From contig CAWHCK010000013.1 in NCBI GenBank assembly GCA_963827585.1, positions 62,001 through 126,000 on the forward strand: a DNA stretch of 64,000 nucleotides. Direction: 5' to 3'. The notes beneath the pieces are model-generated. The model was not told where the DNA came from, ran no database searches, and saw nothing but the letters and a program-made list of their open reading frames with translations. Position 1 is the first letter of the stretch. Every line of letters begins with the position of its first letter. The position numbers were made by a program, and so were the translations under genes. Of this stretch, positions 19,396 through 27,388 are shown in pieces. This stretch comes from VAZQ01 sp963827585 (GTDB lineage Bacteria; Pseudomonadota; Alphaproteobacteria; Rhizobiales; Xanthobacteraceae).

Positions 19396-19430
19396 AGCCC
19401 GCGAAGACGGGCGTAAACGCCCTTGAGGCT
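19396..19430. repeat. 35-base repeat module (family C), copy 1
   Basis: The segment begins agcccgcgaagacgggcg and ends cccttgaggct. Its reverse complement matches 51453-51487 at 34 of 35 positions by my count. It lies between pepA and holC, within a larger stretch bounded by gtagcccgg (19341) and cgggctac (19435), which resembles rhizobial GTAGCCCG palindromes. Confidence 0.8.
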
Positions 19431-19458
19431 CCATGCGGGCTACGACCTGCGACCCGTC

Positions 19459-19911
19459 ATGACCGAGCTCTTCTTCTACCACTTGCAGCGCCAGCCGCTC
19501 GAGCGCGTGCTTCCGACCTTGATCGAAAAGTCCCTGGAGCGCGGCTGGCGCGTGGTCGTGCAGGCCGCCTCGGACGAGCGGGTCGAGGCGCTCGACGCCC
19601 ATCTTTGGACCTTCCGCGACGACAGCTTCCTCCCGCACGGTACCTGGCGCGAGGCCGAGGCGGCCGAGCAGCCGGTCCTGCTCACGGTCAACGACGATAA
19701 TCCGAACGGCGCGGCCGTGCGCTTTCTCATCGACGGCGCGCCGGTGCCGGCGGACGCCGATGCGTATGCGCGCATCGTGCTGATCATCGACGGAGAGGAT
19801 CCCGACGCGGTCGCCGTGGCGCGCGAGCGATGGAGCGAAGGGAAGGCGAGGGGCTTCGACGTGACGTATTGGCAGGCGGACGAGCAGGGGCGCTGGCAGC
19901 GCATGGGATGA
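19459..19911 (+). CDS. holC: DNA polymerase III chi subunit
   Basis: Chi links the clamp loader to single-stranded-DNA-binding protein at the replication fork. The 150-residue protein (from MTELFFYHLQRQPLERVLP) has the family features YHLQ near the N-terminus, LIEKSLERGWRVVVQA, LDAHLWTFRDDSFLPHG and VLLTVNDDNPNGAAVRFLIDG. The open frame begins 12 codons earlier, but MTELFFY is the standard start. It follows pepA, its usual neighbour in alphaproteobacteria. Confidence 0.92.
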   Translation: MTELFFYHLQRQPLERVLPTLIEKSLERGWRVVVQAASDERVEALDAHLWTFRDDSFLPHGTWREAEAAEQPVLLTVNDDNPNGAAVRFLIDGAPVPADADAYARIVLIIDGEDPDAVAVARERWSEGKARGFDVTYWQADEQGRWQRMG

Positions 19912-19971
19912 ATTGCATTGCGCGGCGTGCGTCCTGAGTTCGCGACGCGTGTTCGCGCGGGCGGTGCAACG

Positions 19972-20002
19972 AAAAGGCCCCGGGCGTTTGCCCGGGGCCT
20001 TT
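19972..20002 (-). terminator. Rho-independent terminator after porin copy 1
   Basis: Stem ggccccgggc / gcccggggcc with loop gttt; read on the minus strand it is followed by TTTTCG, so it ends transcription of the porin gene at 20028-20852. A matching stem of the same sequence lies at 21199-21229. Confidence 0.85.
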
Positions 20003-20027
20003 CGCCTGCTCGGTTTCGCAACCGGTA

Positions 20028-20852
20028 TTACTTCCAGAAGAACGCGTAGCCCTGGGTCTTGATGGTCAGCTTGGCGCGGACGAGATCGCCCTTGGCGCTC
20101 AGGTCATAGTTCGCCCGGTGCGGAACATTGCAACCCGGGGCGCGGCAGAACGCCTGCTCGCCGCTGACATCGAAGTGTTGGTACTCGACGCCGAGGAGCA
20201 CGTCGACCAGCGCGCCCTTGTGCACCATGAAGTCGAGACCGCCGCCGGCATACCAGCCGTCGGCTTCCGCGGGCGCCGTTTTGAGCGGTCACCGACGGGC
20301 CGCAAATGCCGGTGACAGTGTTGACAATACGTTCCCTTGAGATCGGCCGAAGCCCAGCCGCCGTTGGCATAGATCATCCAGCGATCCCAGGCATAGCCCA
20401 GCTTCCCACCCGCGGTGAACAGGTTGGTGATCTTGTGCTCGCCGAACGTATTGGCGGTGACGCCGGGGGTCAGAAGGCCGCTGATGGCTGCGGCACTCAC
20501 GGAAGCATCCGCTCAGGGCTGCTTCGGCGCCCAGAACCCAGGCGCCCCACTGCCACTGCGCGCCAGCATGGAAGCCGTAGATGCCGTCGCTGTTGTTGGT
20601 GGTGAAGCCGTTGAGCCCTCCGGGGGCTATGGGGCCCAGACCGCCAGCGAAACCGAAGCCGGGCGCAAACGGCGACTGGAAGGTGCGATCGACATCGTAC
20701 CACACGCCACCGGCGTTGAAGCCGATATAGGCGCCGGACCAATCGTAGTACACCACAGGCGGAGGGGGTGCCGGGACCCGCATGTCCGCCGCCATTGCAG
20801 GCCCTGCGAACATCGCCGCAAGCGCCACGCTTCCAAGCAAGAACTTCTTCAT
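20028..20852 (-). CDS. Omp25-like outer-membrane porin family protein, copy 1 (frameshifted)
   Basis: An eight-strand beta-barrel surface protein of the Omp25/Omp31 type. It begins with a clear signal peptide (MKKFLLGSVALAAMFAGPAM, cleaved after AMA), then PPPPVVYYDWSGAYIGFNAG, GFHAGAQWQWGAWVLGAEA, KLGYAWDRWMIYANGG and ends EYQHFDVSG...KLTIKTQGYAFFWK with the aromatic terminal residue typical of barrels. Frame breaks near 20483 (extra base compared with copy 2), 20325-20328 (shared with copy 2) and 20268-20277 (extra compared with copy 2). Terminator lies just downstream. Copy 2 begins 1226 bases upstream in the same orientation. Confidence 0.85.
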
Positions 20853-20910
20853 TTGAACCCCCCGTTAAGGAATTTAAGTTGGGCACTTTTAACAGGTTCC
20901 CGTCGTTTTG

Positions 20911-20930
20911 GCTGTGATATTTGCGCAACG
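20911..20930 (-). promoter_or_regulatory. Conserved 20-base block upstream of porin copy 1
   Basis: gctgtgatatttgcgcaacg, identical to 22160-22179. It lies 59 bases upstream of the start codon of copy 1 and 82 bases upstream in copy 2, while the DNA in between has diverged. Retention of this block alone suggests function in transcription; no specific regulator is implied. Confidence 0.5.
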
Positions 20931-21198
20931 GTAAGAGGGATTCGAAATTTGATCACAACACGCTTGCTGAACTTCTGCGCCAAGAAACGAACTCGCTCTC
21001 GCACCAACAATCGAGTGAGGTGCCGTCCGCAACGCGCGTTGACTCCAATTGACGTGCTCACCGCGATAGCGCGCCGGGTTGACTGCCGCGATTCGGCGTC
21101 CTGCGGCTTGCGCGAAGAACTGCCGGGCGGGCTGCGCGCATGTGCCCGAAGAGACAGGGCTCAGTCACGCTGATTCGCGTGTGCGCGCCGATGCAACG

Positions 21199-21229
21199 AA
21201 AAGGCCCCGGGCGTTTGCCCGGGGCCTTT
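21199..21229 (-). terminator. Rho-independent terminator after porin copy 2
   Basis: Same stem and gttt loop as at 19972-20002, followed on the minus strand by TTTTCG; spacing between the two is 1227 bases, equal to the porin duplication unit. Confidence 0.85.
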
Positions 21230-21254
21230 CGCTTGCTCGGTCTCGCAACCGGTA

Positions 21255-22078
21255 TTACTTCCAGAAGAACGCGTAGCCCTGGGTCTTGATGGTCAGCTTG
21301 GCGCGGACGAGATCGCCCTTGGCGCTCAGGTCATGGTTCGCCCGGTGCGGAACATTGCAACCCGGGGCAGCGGCAGAACGCCTCGCCGCCGCTCACATCG
21401 AAGTGTTGGTACTCGACGCCGAGGAGCACGTCGACCAGCGCGCCCTTGTGCACCATGAAGTCGAGGCCGCCGCCGGCATACCAGCCGTCGGCTTGCACGG
21501 CGCCGTTCTGAGCGGTCACCGACGGGCCGCAAATGCTGGTGACAGTGTTAGCAATACGTGCTCTTGAGATCGGCCGAAGCATAACCGCCGTTGGCATAGA
21601 TCATCCAGCGATCCCAGGCATAGCCCAGCTTCCCACCTACGGTGAACAGGTTGGTGATCTTGTGCTCGCCGAAGGTATTGGCGGTGACCCCGGGGGTCAG
21701 AAGGCCGCTATGGCTGCGGCACTCACGGAAGCATCCGCTCAGGGCTGCTTCGGCGCCCAGAACCCAGGCGCCCCACTGCCACTGCGCGCCAGCATGGAAG
21801 CCGTAGATGCCGTCGCTGTTGTTGGTGGTGAAGCCGTTGAGCCCTCCGGGGGCTGCGGGGCCCAGACCGCCAGCCGGACCGAAGCCGGGCGCAAACGGCG
21901 AATGGAAGCTGCGATCGACATCGTACCACACGCCACCGGCGTTGAAGCCGATATAGGCACCGGACCAATCGTAGTACACCACAGGCGGAGGGGGTGCCGG
22001 GACCCGCATGTCCGCCGCCATTGCAGGCCCTGCGAACATCGCCGCAAGCGCCACGCTTCCAAGCAAGAACTTCTTCAT
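21255..22078 (-). CDS. Omp25-like outer-membrane porin family protein, copy 2 (frameshifted)
   Basis: Tandem paralogue of the gene at 20028-20852, nearly identical over its length: same signal peptide, PPPPVVYYDWSGAYIGFNAG, TPGVTANTFGEHKITNLF, KLGYAWDRWMIYANGGYA, DGWYAGGGLDFMVHKGALVD and the same C-terminus. It reads through the first break of copy 1 but has the shared one (about 21553, where the frame meets TAA after LKSTYC) and its own extra base near 21367-21371 in the FCRCPG region. Probable function is surface barrel or adhesion-type protein. Own upstream region and terminator are present. Confidence 0.85.
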
Positions 22079-22654
22079 AGCAAGCCCCCCAGGTTCCCCG
22101 TTGCACCAGTGGAGTCGTCTCGACTGGTAGGATCACCTTAGCGTGTCTCGGTGCGGATGGCTGTGATATTTGCGCAACGGTGAACGGGATTCGACGTTGG
22201 ATCGCTGCCGCACAGGGGGCGCGAGGCGGCGAATTTCTCCTGTTCAAGCAATAGGTTGGAGAAATTGGGACGGCGTTGGAATATTACCACAGCAGCTCAG
22301 CGGATCGACAAGCGTCGATCCGGTTGTGCGAGGGCAATGTGCGGCCGCAATCAAGCCGGCATTGAGTCCCTGAGCTGAGCTTGCCAGCGACCCTATACAG
22401 AATGCACGCAGTTCGGCCGCAATGCGCGTTGCCTCCTTCAAAGCTGCCGCTGGCTGTCGCAGGTGACGTCAATTCGCACGACGACGAAGCCTGCCCGCCG
22501 TGGCCCTTTCGGCTGACCGAGATCGACCCGTCGGGAGGAAAAAACACCTATTGATCAAGGGTATGGTGCTGGAGCAAAATCTCGACCGCGTAGCCCCATC
22601 AGTTGAAAAACCGGTTGTGGAAGTCGAGCCCTTCGGATGCGACGAGTAAACGCA
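22079..22654. other. Intergenic region upstream of porin copy 2 and lipoprotein
   Basis: 576 bases. The part nearest the porin gene carries the conserved block at 22160-22179. The rest holds short open frames with no recognisable product and no repeats that I can see; it should also contain the promoter of the lipoprotein gene. Confidence 0.4.
22160..22179 (-). promoter_or_regulatory. Conserved 20-base block upstream of porin copy 2
   Basis: Identical to 20911-20930; 82 bases upstream of the copy 2 start codon. See that entry for reasoning. Confidence 0.5.
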
Positions 22655-23167
22655 ATGGCATTGCGCATGACTGTGATGGCGGCGCTTGCGCTTGCCGCCG
22701 GCGCATGTTCGTCCGATCTCAGCCTGAACAACCTCACGCTTGCTCCCAAGCCCGACACTTTGCTGCGAAAGCCGGATTGGGCGACCTTTTCGGCCGGCAA
22801 GAATGACTTCCTGCTGCGGCCGATCACCGCCGCGGACCTCGTCAGCAGGGACGGGCAATGTGCGACGCCGGGGCAAGGTTTCGCCGACCCGACCGCGGCC
22901 GGCGCCGCGCCGCCGGCAACCGGCGGCGTCGCGCTGCAGATGACGGAATGCGATGTGGTGCGACGCGCGGGCCCGGTCGAGCAGATCGATGTCGCAGTCG
23001 ATGACCGCGGCGACCGCGCGGTCGTTCTGACCTATATCCGCGGGCCCTTTCCTGGCGTTTATCGTTTCACCGGGGGGCGCCTGGTCTCGGTCGAGCGCGC
23101 GCCTGCTCCGCCGCCTGCGCCAGCGAAATCGCAAAAGGCAACGCCGAAGAAACCCGCCGGCACATGA
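22655..23167 (+). CDS. Putative lipoprotein of unknown function
   Basis: I do not recognise a family. From the ATG at 22655 the 170-residue product starts MALRMTVMAALALAAGACSS, a lipoprotein-type signal with an acceptable but weak lipobox (AGAC), so Cys18 may be lipidated. The mature part is a compact domain (LLRKPDWATFSAGKNDFLLR, CDVVRRAGPVEQIDV, VVLTYIRGPFPGVYRFTGGR) with a Pro/Ala/Lys-rich tail. The later part, with V-x-Y-x-x-G-P-x-P-G-x-Y-x-F, looks like an envelope beta-domain. An upstream start at 22637 is possible. It converges on the ABC-F gene across two palindromic repeats. Confidence 0.6.
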   Translation: MALRMTVMAALALAAGACSSDLSLNNLTLAPKPDTLLRKPDWATFSAGKNDFLLRPITAADLVSRDGQCATPGQGFADPTAAGAAPPATGGVALQMTECDVVRRAGPVEQIDVAVDDRGDRAVVLTYIRGPFPGVYRFTGGRLVSVERAPAPPPAPAKSQKATPKKPAGT

Positions 23168-23212
23168 CGGGAATTCGAGATCGGGTATTCGGTATTCGGA
23201 AGATCGTCCTGC

Positions 23213-23305
23213 CTATGCCCCGAACCCGAAGTTCGCACGCTTATGCCGCGAGTCCGATCGCGAACTTCGGATTCAAAAGGGGCACTAGAATCATAGAGTT
23301 GCTAG
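23213..23305. repeat. Palindromic repeat family A2, copy 2
   Basis: Arms gaacccgaagttcgc (23222-23236) and gcgaacttcggattc (23260-23274), outer arms cccc/gggg, then cactag, aatcatagagttg and ctag (ends 23305). Its reverse complement matches 49081-49175 over about 90 bases, including the loop atcggactcgcggca. It shares the terminal CTAG at 23302-23305 with the next copy. Confidence 0.9.
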
Positions 23306-23375
23306 TGTCCTTTCGATTCCGAAGTTCGTATTGAGCGTGCTGCAAGATGTGACGAACTTCGGAATCGGGACACTA
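23302..23375. repeat. Palindromic repeat family A1, copy 3
   Basis: Begins ctagtgtcc, arms gattccgaagttcg and cgaacttcggaatc, ends gggacacta at 23375. The core from attccgaag to gacacta differs from 2654-2714 at a single base by my reading. Its last three bases, read on the minus strand, are the TAG stop of the ABC-F gene. Confidence 0.9.
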
Positions 23376-25268
23376 TCGCCCTCTGATTGCCGATTCCTGG
23401 AGGGCGCTCGCTTCGAGCCAATCCTCCTCCGCCTTGGTGAGCGCACTCGCGTGATTCGCGCGAGTCTTGGCGAGGGCCGCGGCCTTGGCCGGATCGCGCG
23501 CAAACAGTTCGGATCCGGCAAGAATCGCATCGATACGCGAGATCTCCGCGTTGAGATGGGCGACGGTCGCCTCCGCGTCTGCGATCCGCCGCCGCAGGGG
23601 AGCGAGCTCGACGCGCTTTTCAGCAGCGGCGCGCCGGACGTCCGCGCGTCCAGCGCGGGGCGGACCGTTCTCCCGGCGATCGGCGTTCCTGGCGCTCGCG
23701 CCGCGTTCGGCGAGAACGAGCCGTCGGTAGTCGTCGAGGTCGCCGTCGAATGGCGCGACCCGGCCATCGGCCACCAGCATCAGGCGATCGGCGCACGCTT
23801 CGATCAGATGACTGTCGTGCGACACCAGGATCACGGCGCCGGCGTAGGAATTGAGCGCTGCGATGAGGGCAGCTCGGCTATCGATGTCGAGATGATTGGT
23901 CGGCTCATCGAGCACGACGAGATGAGGCCCGGAGAACGTGGCAAGGCCCAGCAACAGTCGGGCCTTTTCCCCACCTGAGAGTTGGCCGGCGGGGCTGTCG
24001 GCGAGCGCTTGCGGAAAACCGAAAGCGCCGGCGCGCGCACGCACGGTGGCCTCCGGCGCATCGGGCATCAGTCGGCGCAGGTGCTCGTAGGCGCTGTCAT
24101 TGGCGCTCAGCTCGTCGAGCTGATGCTGGGCGAAATAGCCGACCTCGAGTCTTTGCGGCCGAATCATTTGTCCGGACATCGGTGCGAGACGGCCGGCCAA
24201 CAGCTTCACCAGCGTCGACTTGCCGTTACCATTGGCGCCCAGGAGCGCGATGCGGTCATCATCATCGACGCGAAGCGTGAGGCGCCGCAGCACCGGGCGG
24301 CCCGGCTCGTAGCCGACCGCAACGTCGTCGAGTGCGATGATCGGCGGCGACAACGGCTTCGCCGGCGACGGAATCTCGATCGGCAGAACCTCGTCGGCGG
24401 CGAATGCGGCGACCGGTTCGAGCTTGGCCAGCAGTTTGACGCGAGACTGCGCCTGGCGCGCCTTGGTGGCCTTGGCCCGGAAGCGGTCGACGAAGGCTTG
24501 CAACCGCTTGCGCTCAGCCTCCACCCGCTTGGCGAGCTTGAGGTCGAGCGCCAGCTGCTCGCGGCGTTGACGTTCGAAGGCGGTGTAGCCGCCGCGATAG
24601 AGCGCGAGCTTGCCGGCATCGAGGTGGAGAATCCAGCTGACCGCGCTGTCGAGCAGATCGCGATCGTGGCTGATGACGATCACCGTGCGCGGATAGCGTG
24701 CAATATGCTCCTTGAGCCACAGCGTAGCCTCGAGGTCGAGGTAGTTGGTCGGCTCGTCGAGCAGCAACAGGTCGGGCGCGGCAAACAGCGTGGCGGCGAG
24801 TGCGACCCGCATGCGCCAGCCACCGGAGAATTCGCGGCAGGGGCGTTGCTGGTCGGCATGGGAAAAGCCCAAACCGGCGAGGATTTCCGCCGCGCGCGCG
24901 GGCGCCGAATGCGCGCCGATGTCGGCGAGCCGGCATTGGATTTCGGCAATGCGCGCAGGTTCGCACGCCGTCTCGGCTTCGAGGAGGAGCCGCGTACGCT
25001 CGGTATCGGCCGTGAGCACGACGTCCAGCAGGCTTTCCGGCCCGTCCGGAGCCTCCTGCGCAATGCGTCCGATGCGGCTCCTCGGCGAGAGCCGCACATC
25101 GCCCCGCTCGGGCGCGACCTCGCCGGCGATGATGCGAAAAAGCGTTGTCTTGCCGGCACCGTTGCGACCGACGAGGCCGGCGCGGGCACCGGCCGGGAGC
25201 GCGACCGTGGCTTGGTCGAGCAGCGTGCGCCCGCCGATACGATAGGTGAGGTCGTTGATGGTCAGCAT
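23373..25268 (-). CDS. ABC-F family ATPase
   Basis: Soluble protein with two ATPase domains and no membrane part, of the class acting on ribosomes (Uup/EttA/YheS type). From the ATG at 25268 (MLTINDLTYRIGGRTLLDQ) it is 631 residues: Walker A GRNGAGKTT (about 35-43), signature FSGGWRMRV, LLLLDEPTNYLDLEA, a charged linker RFRAKATKARQAQSRVK, second Walker A GANGNGKST, LSGGEKARLLLG and VVLDEPTNHLDID, then a C-terminal coiled coil. Domain order and tail resemble YheS. The stop codon comes from a palindromic repeat, so the last residues (SAIRGR) may not be the ancestral end. Confidence 0.92.
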   Translation of the reverse strand: MLTINDLTYRIGGRTLLDQATVALPAGARAGLVGRNGAGKTTLFRIIAGEVAPERGDVRLSPRSRIGRIAQEAPDGPESLLDVVLTADTERTRLLLEAETACEPARIAEIQCRLADIGAHSAPARAAEILAGLGFSHADQQRPCREFSGGWRMRVALAATLFAAPDLLLLDEPTNYLDLEATLWLKEHIARYPRTVIVISHDRDLLDSAVSWILHLDAGKLALYRGGYTAFERQRREQLALDLKLAKRVEAERKRLQAFVDRFRAKATKARQAQSRVKLLAKLEPVAAFAADEVLPIEIPSPAKPLSPPIIALDDVAVGYEPGRPVLRRLTLRVDDDDRIALLGANGNGKSTLVKLLAGRLAPMSGQMIRPQRLEVGYFAQHQLDELSANDSAYEHLRRLMPDAPEATVRARAGAFGFPQALADSPAGQLSGGEKARLLLGLATFSGPHLVVLDEPTNHLDIDSRAALIAALNSYAGAVILVSHDSHLIEACADRLMLVADGRVAPFDGDLDDYRRLVLAERGASARNADRRENGPPRAGRADVRRAAAEKRVELAPLRRRIADAEATVAHLNAEISRIDAILAGSELFARDPAKAAALAKTRANHASALTKAEEDWLEASALQESAIRGR

Positions 25269-25431
25269 GACTGCGCTATAGCCGGCAAGCCTCGCAAGCG
25301 GCAAGGGTGCGGCCGGGCGAGTGCTGCCGGGCGAGCGGACGGCCATCCGATGCCGTTGCCAGTTGCGCGGCGCCGCCGGCCGCGCCAGTCTCGCATCCGG
25401 CGGGCGGAGCGGCGAGACGAGGGAGATTCGA

Positions 25432-26253
25432 ATGTGTGTTCCCGGATGCCAGGAAGCAGTGCGGTCCGCACTTTCGCGACGCGGCTTCGTCAAGGGGACG
25501 GTCGCCGCGGGCTTCGCGGCTGCGGCGGTCGCGCCGGAGACGGCTGATGCCGCGCCCGCGCGCAGGTTCACCACGGCGATCGATCTTACCCATACCATGT
25601 CGCCCGACTTCCCGACCTTCTTCGGCGTGCCGGGAATTGAAATGGACAAGAAATTCGACTTCAAGACGAACGGGTACAATCTTTATTGGTGGCGGATCAT
25701 CGAGCATGCCGGCACGCATTTGGATGCGCCCATTCACTTCTCGGAGTCCGGTGCCACGGCCGACAAAATTCCCGCGGACACGCTGGTTGTGCCGCTCGCG
25801 GTGATCGATGTGGCGGCCAAGGCAGCGCAGAATCCCGACTACCTGCTTACGCGCGAGGATCTCGCCGCCTGGGAGAAGAAGCATCGTCGGCTGCCCGACA
25901 ATTGTTGCGTGGCGATGCAGTCCGGCTGGGCAAAGTACGTGGGCGATCCGGCCAAATTCACGGGCAAGGATGGTTCGGGCGTGCTCCATTTCCCCGGGAT
26001 CAGCCCGGCGGCCGCCGACTGGCTGCTGAAAGAGCGCAAGGTGTTGGGCTTGGCGGTCGACACCTTGTCGCTCGACCACGGTCCGTCAAAGGATTTCAAG
26101 GTCCACTACGCGTGGTTGCCGTCGGGCCGCTGGGGATTGGAAAGCGTCGCCAATCTCGACCAAGTGCCGGCCTCCGGCGCGACGCTGGTCGTGGGATTGG
26201 CGAAAGTGAAGGACGCAACCGGCGGGCCCGCACGCCTCATCGCGCTTATTTGA
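25432..26253 (+). CDS. Secreted cyclase-family (kynurenine-formamidase-like) metal hydrolase
   Basis: The cyclase superfamily includes kynurenine formamidase and other metal-dependent amide or lactone hydrolases. The 273-residue protein has a probable Tat signal (SRRGFVKGTVAAGFAAAA), then AIDLTHTMSPDFPTFFGVPG and the metal-binding motif HAGTHLDAPIHF (H-x-G-T-H-x-D-x-P-x-H). Later blocks GLAVDTLSLDHGPSKDFKVH and HFPGISPAAADWLL are also family-typical. Start ATG at 25432 follows GGGAG around 25421. Export is unusual for a tryptophan-pathway enzyme, so substrate is open. Single gene, divergent from the ABC-F gene. Confidence 0.85.
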   Translation: MCVPGCQEAVRSALSRRGFVKGTVAAGFAAAAVAPETADAAPARRFTTAIDLTHTMSPDFPTFFGVPGIEMDKKFDFKTNGYNLYWWRIIEHAGTHLDAPIHFSESGATADKIPADTLVVPLAVIDVAAKAAQNPDYLLTREDLAAWEKKHRRLPDNCCVAMQSGWAKYVGDPAKFTGKDGSGVLHFPGISPAAADWLLKERKVLGLAVDTLSLDHGPSKDFKVHYAWLPSGRWGLESVANLDQVPASGATLVVGLAKVKDATGGPARLIALI

Positions 26254-26304
26254 GGACCGCTCGCGGCGACGACCCCGAAACCGGAACGGTCGGCATCCGA
26301 TATG

Positions 26305-26343
26305 GAAAAGCCCCGATCTCGAGCATCGAGACCGGGGCTTTCG
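26305..26343. terminator. Bidirectional terminator between cyclase gene and small exported protein
   Basis: Stem aaaagccccg / cggggcttt around ggtctcgatgctcgagat; T-rich on either strand. It sits between two converging genes and probably serves both. Confidence 0.8.
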
Positions 26344-26362
26344 GTGCGGGCTGATCGGTCGA

Positions 26363-26587
26363 TCAATAGCAGACATTCACCCTGCGCAAGCCGTAGGGAG
26401 TCTCGACCCACCTCCAGCAGCTGTAGCTGTAGGCGAGCGGGGCGGCGATGGCCAAGCCGATACCATAGCCCCAGTATTTGCCGCCCCATCCGCCCTTGAA
26501 ACCCTTGGCGGAGGCAGCGGTCGGGACGAGTGCGGCGGCGGTGATGGTGGCGACGGCGGCGACAGCGAGGACGGTCTTGCGCAACAT
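26363..26587 (-). CDS. Small exported Gly/Trp-rich protein
   Basis: 74 residues: signal peptide MLRKTVLAVAAVATITAAAL with cleavage after ASA, then a short mature peptide KGFKGGWGGKYWGYGIGLAI and CWRWVETPYGLRRVNVCY. The terminal block C-W-R-W-V-x-T-P-x-G-x-R-R-V-N-V-C is a motif seen in many small secreted Nitrobacteraceae proteins of unknown role. Two cysteines could form a disulphide. A good ribosome-binding region (gagagatccccatg) precedes the ATG at 26587. Confidence 0.75.
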   Translation of the reverse strand: MLRKTVLAVAAVATITAAALVPTAASAKGFKGGWGGKYWGYGIGLAIAAPLAYSYSCWRWVETPYGLRRVNVCY

Positions 26588-26707
26588 GGGGATCTCTCCA
26601 TTGTTTTTGTTGGATGTGTTCTCACATCCTGTCTGTCAGTCGGAGAAACGATCCGCTGGGTTCAAAGGCAGGCCCAACAATCGTGCCGTCCCCGTTCGGC
26701 CGGTCTC

Positions 26708-26765
26708 GGGCGGCCAGCCTGTTGGCGACCCGCCTGTTGGTAGCAGCCTGTTGGTAGCAGCCTTG
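26708..26765. repeat. Short direct repeats (cctgttggtagcag) upstream of ndk
   Basis: cctgttggtagcag occurs twice back to back around 26732-26760, preceded by the related gcctgttggcgacc. The unit is 14 bases. It may be a small variable-number tract just upstream of ndk. Confidence 0.6.
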
Positions 26766-26837
26766 CCGCGCTCCGGCACGGCCGCTATAAGCCGCCGCTA
26801 CCGGCTCTCCCGTTCCCCTTCCTGAAGAACCCGTCCA

Positions 26838-27260
26838 ATGGCGATCGAGCGTACCTTTTCGATCATCAAACCCGATGCCACCGCCCGCAATCTGACTGGT
26901 GCGATCAATGCCATGATCGAGCAGGCGGGCCTGCGCATCATTGCGCAAAAGCGCGTGCGGATCAGCCGCGAGCAGGCGGAGACCTTCTATGCCGTCCACC
27001 GCGAACGGCCATTCTTCCGCGAGCTGGTCGAGTTCATGATCTCCGGACCGGTCGTGGTGCAAGTGCTCGAAGGCGAGAACGCCATAGCGCGGTATCGCGA
27101 CATCATGGGCGCGACCGACCCCGCCAAGGCGGCGTCCGGAACGATCCGCAAGAGCCACGCGAAATCGATCGGCGAGAATTCAGTGCACGGATCGGATGCG
27201 CCCGAAACGGCGCGGCAGGAGATCGCCCAGTTCTTTTCCGGCAACGAAATCGTCGGGTGA
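26838..27260 (+). CDS. ndk: Nucleoside diphosphate kinase
   Basis: Transfers the gamma phosphate between nucleoside di- and triphosphates through a phosphohistidine. 140 residues with all landmarks: ERTFSIIKPDA (4-14), GLRIIAQKRVRIS, FYAVHRERPFF, LEGENAIARYRDIMGATDP and the active-site NSVHGSDAPETA with His117. Length is typical of bacterial hexameric or tetrameric enzymes. It is a stand-alone gene. Confidence 0.98.
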   Translation: MAIERTFSIIKPDATARNLTGAINAMIEQAGLRIIAQKRVRISREQAETFYAVHRERPFFRELVEFMISGPVVVQVLEGENAIARYRDIMGATDPAKAASGTIRKSHAKSIGENSVHGSDAPETARQEIAQFFSGNEIVG

Positions 27261-27388
27261 GGCGAGCGGCGGCGCGCGACGTCCCGGCACGCTGGTCAGG
27301 GCCTGGGTTTCGCCTGTAGATTAACGCGGGTCCGGGCCGACACCCCCGACAGCCGCCTGTGAGCGGGGGAAAGCGAGAGGAACATCCG

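Larger units (their letters stand above)
20853..21254. other. Intergenic region between tandem porin genes
   Basis: About 400 bases holding the upstream region of copy 1 and the terminator of copy 2 (21199-21229). The segment 20911-20930 (gctgtgatatttgcgcaacg) is identical to 22160-22179 upstream of copy 2, so it is probably part of a duplicated promoter or binding site. No further coding sequence seen. Confidence 0.6.

Noticed and set aside
23213..23375. CRISPR-like array
   Set aside because: Only two different palindromic elements in tandem, no regular spacers and no cas genes; the same applies to 48911-49175.
27261..27388. yybP-ykoY manganese riboswitch before the TerC-family gene
   Set aside because: The 128-base gap is too short and I could not find the conserved helix and internal-loop sequences.
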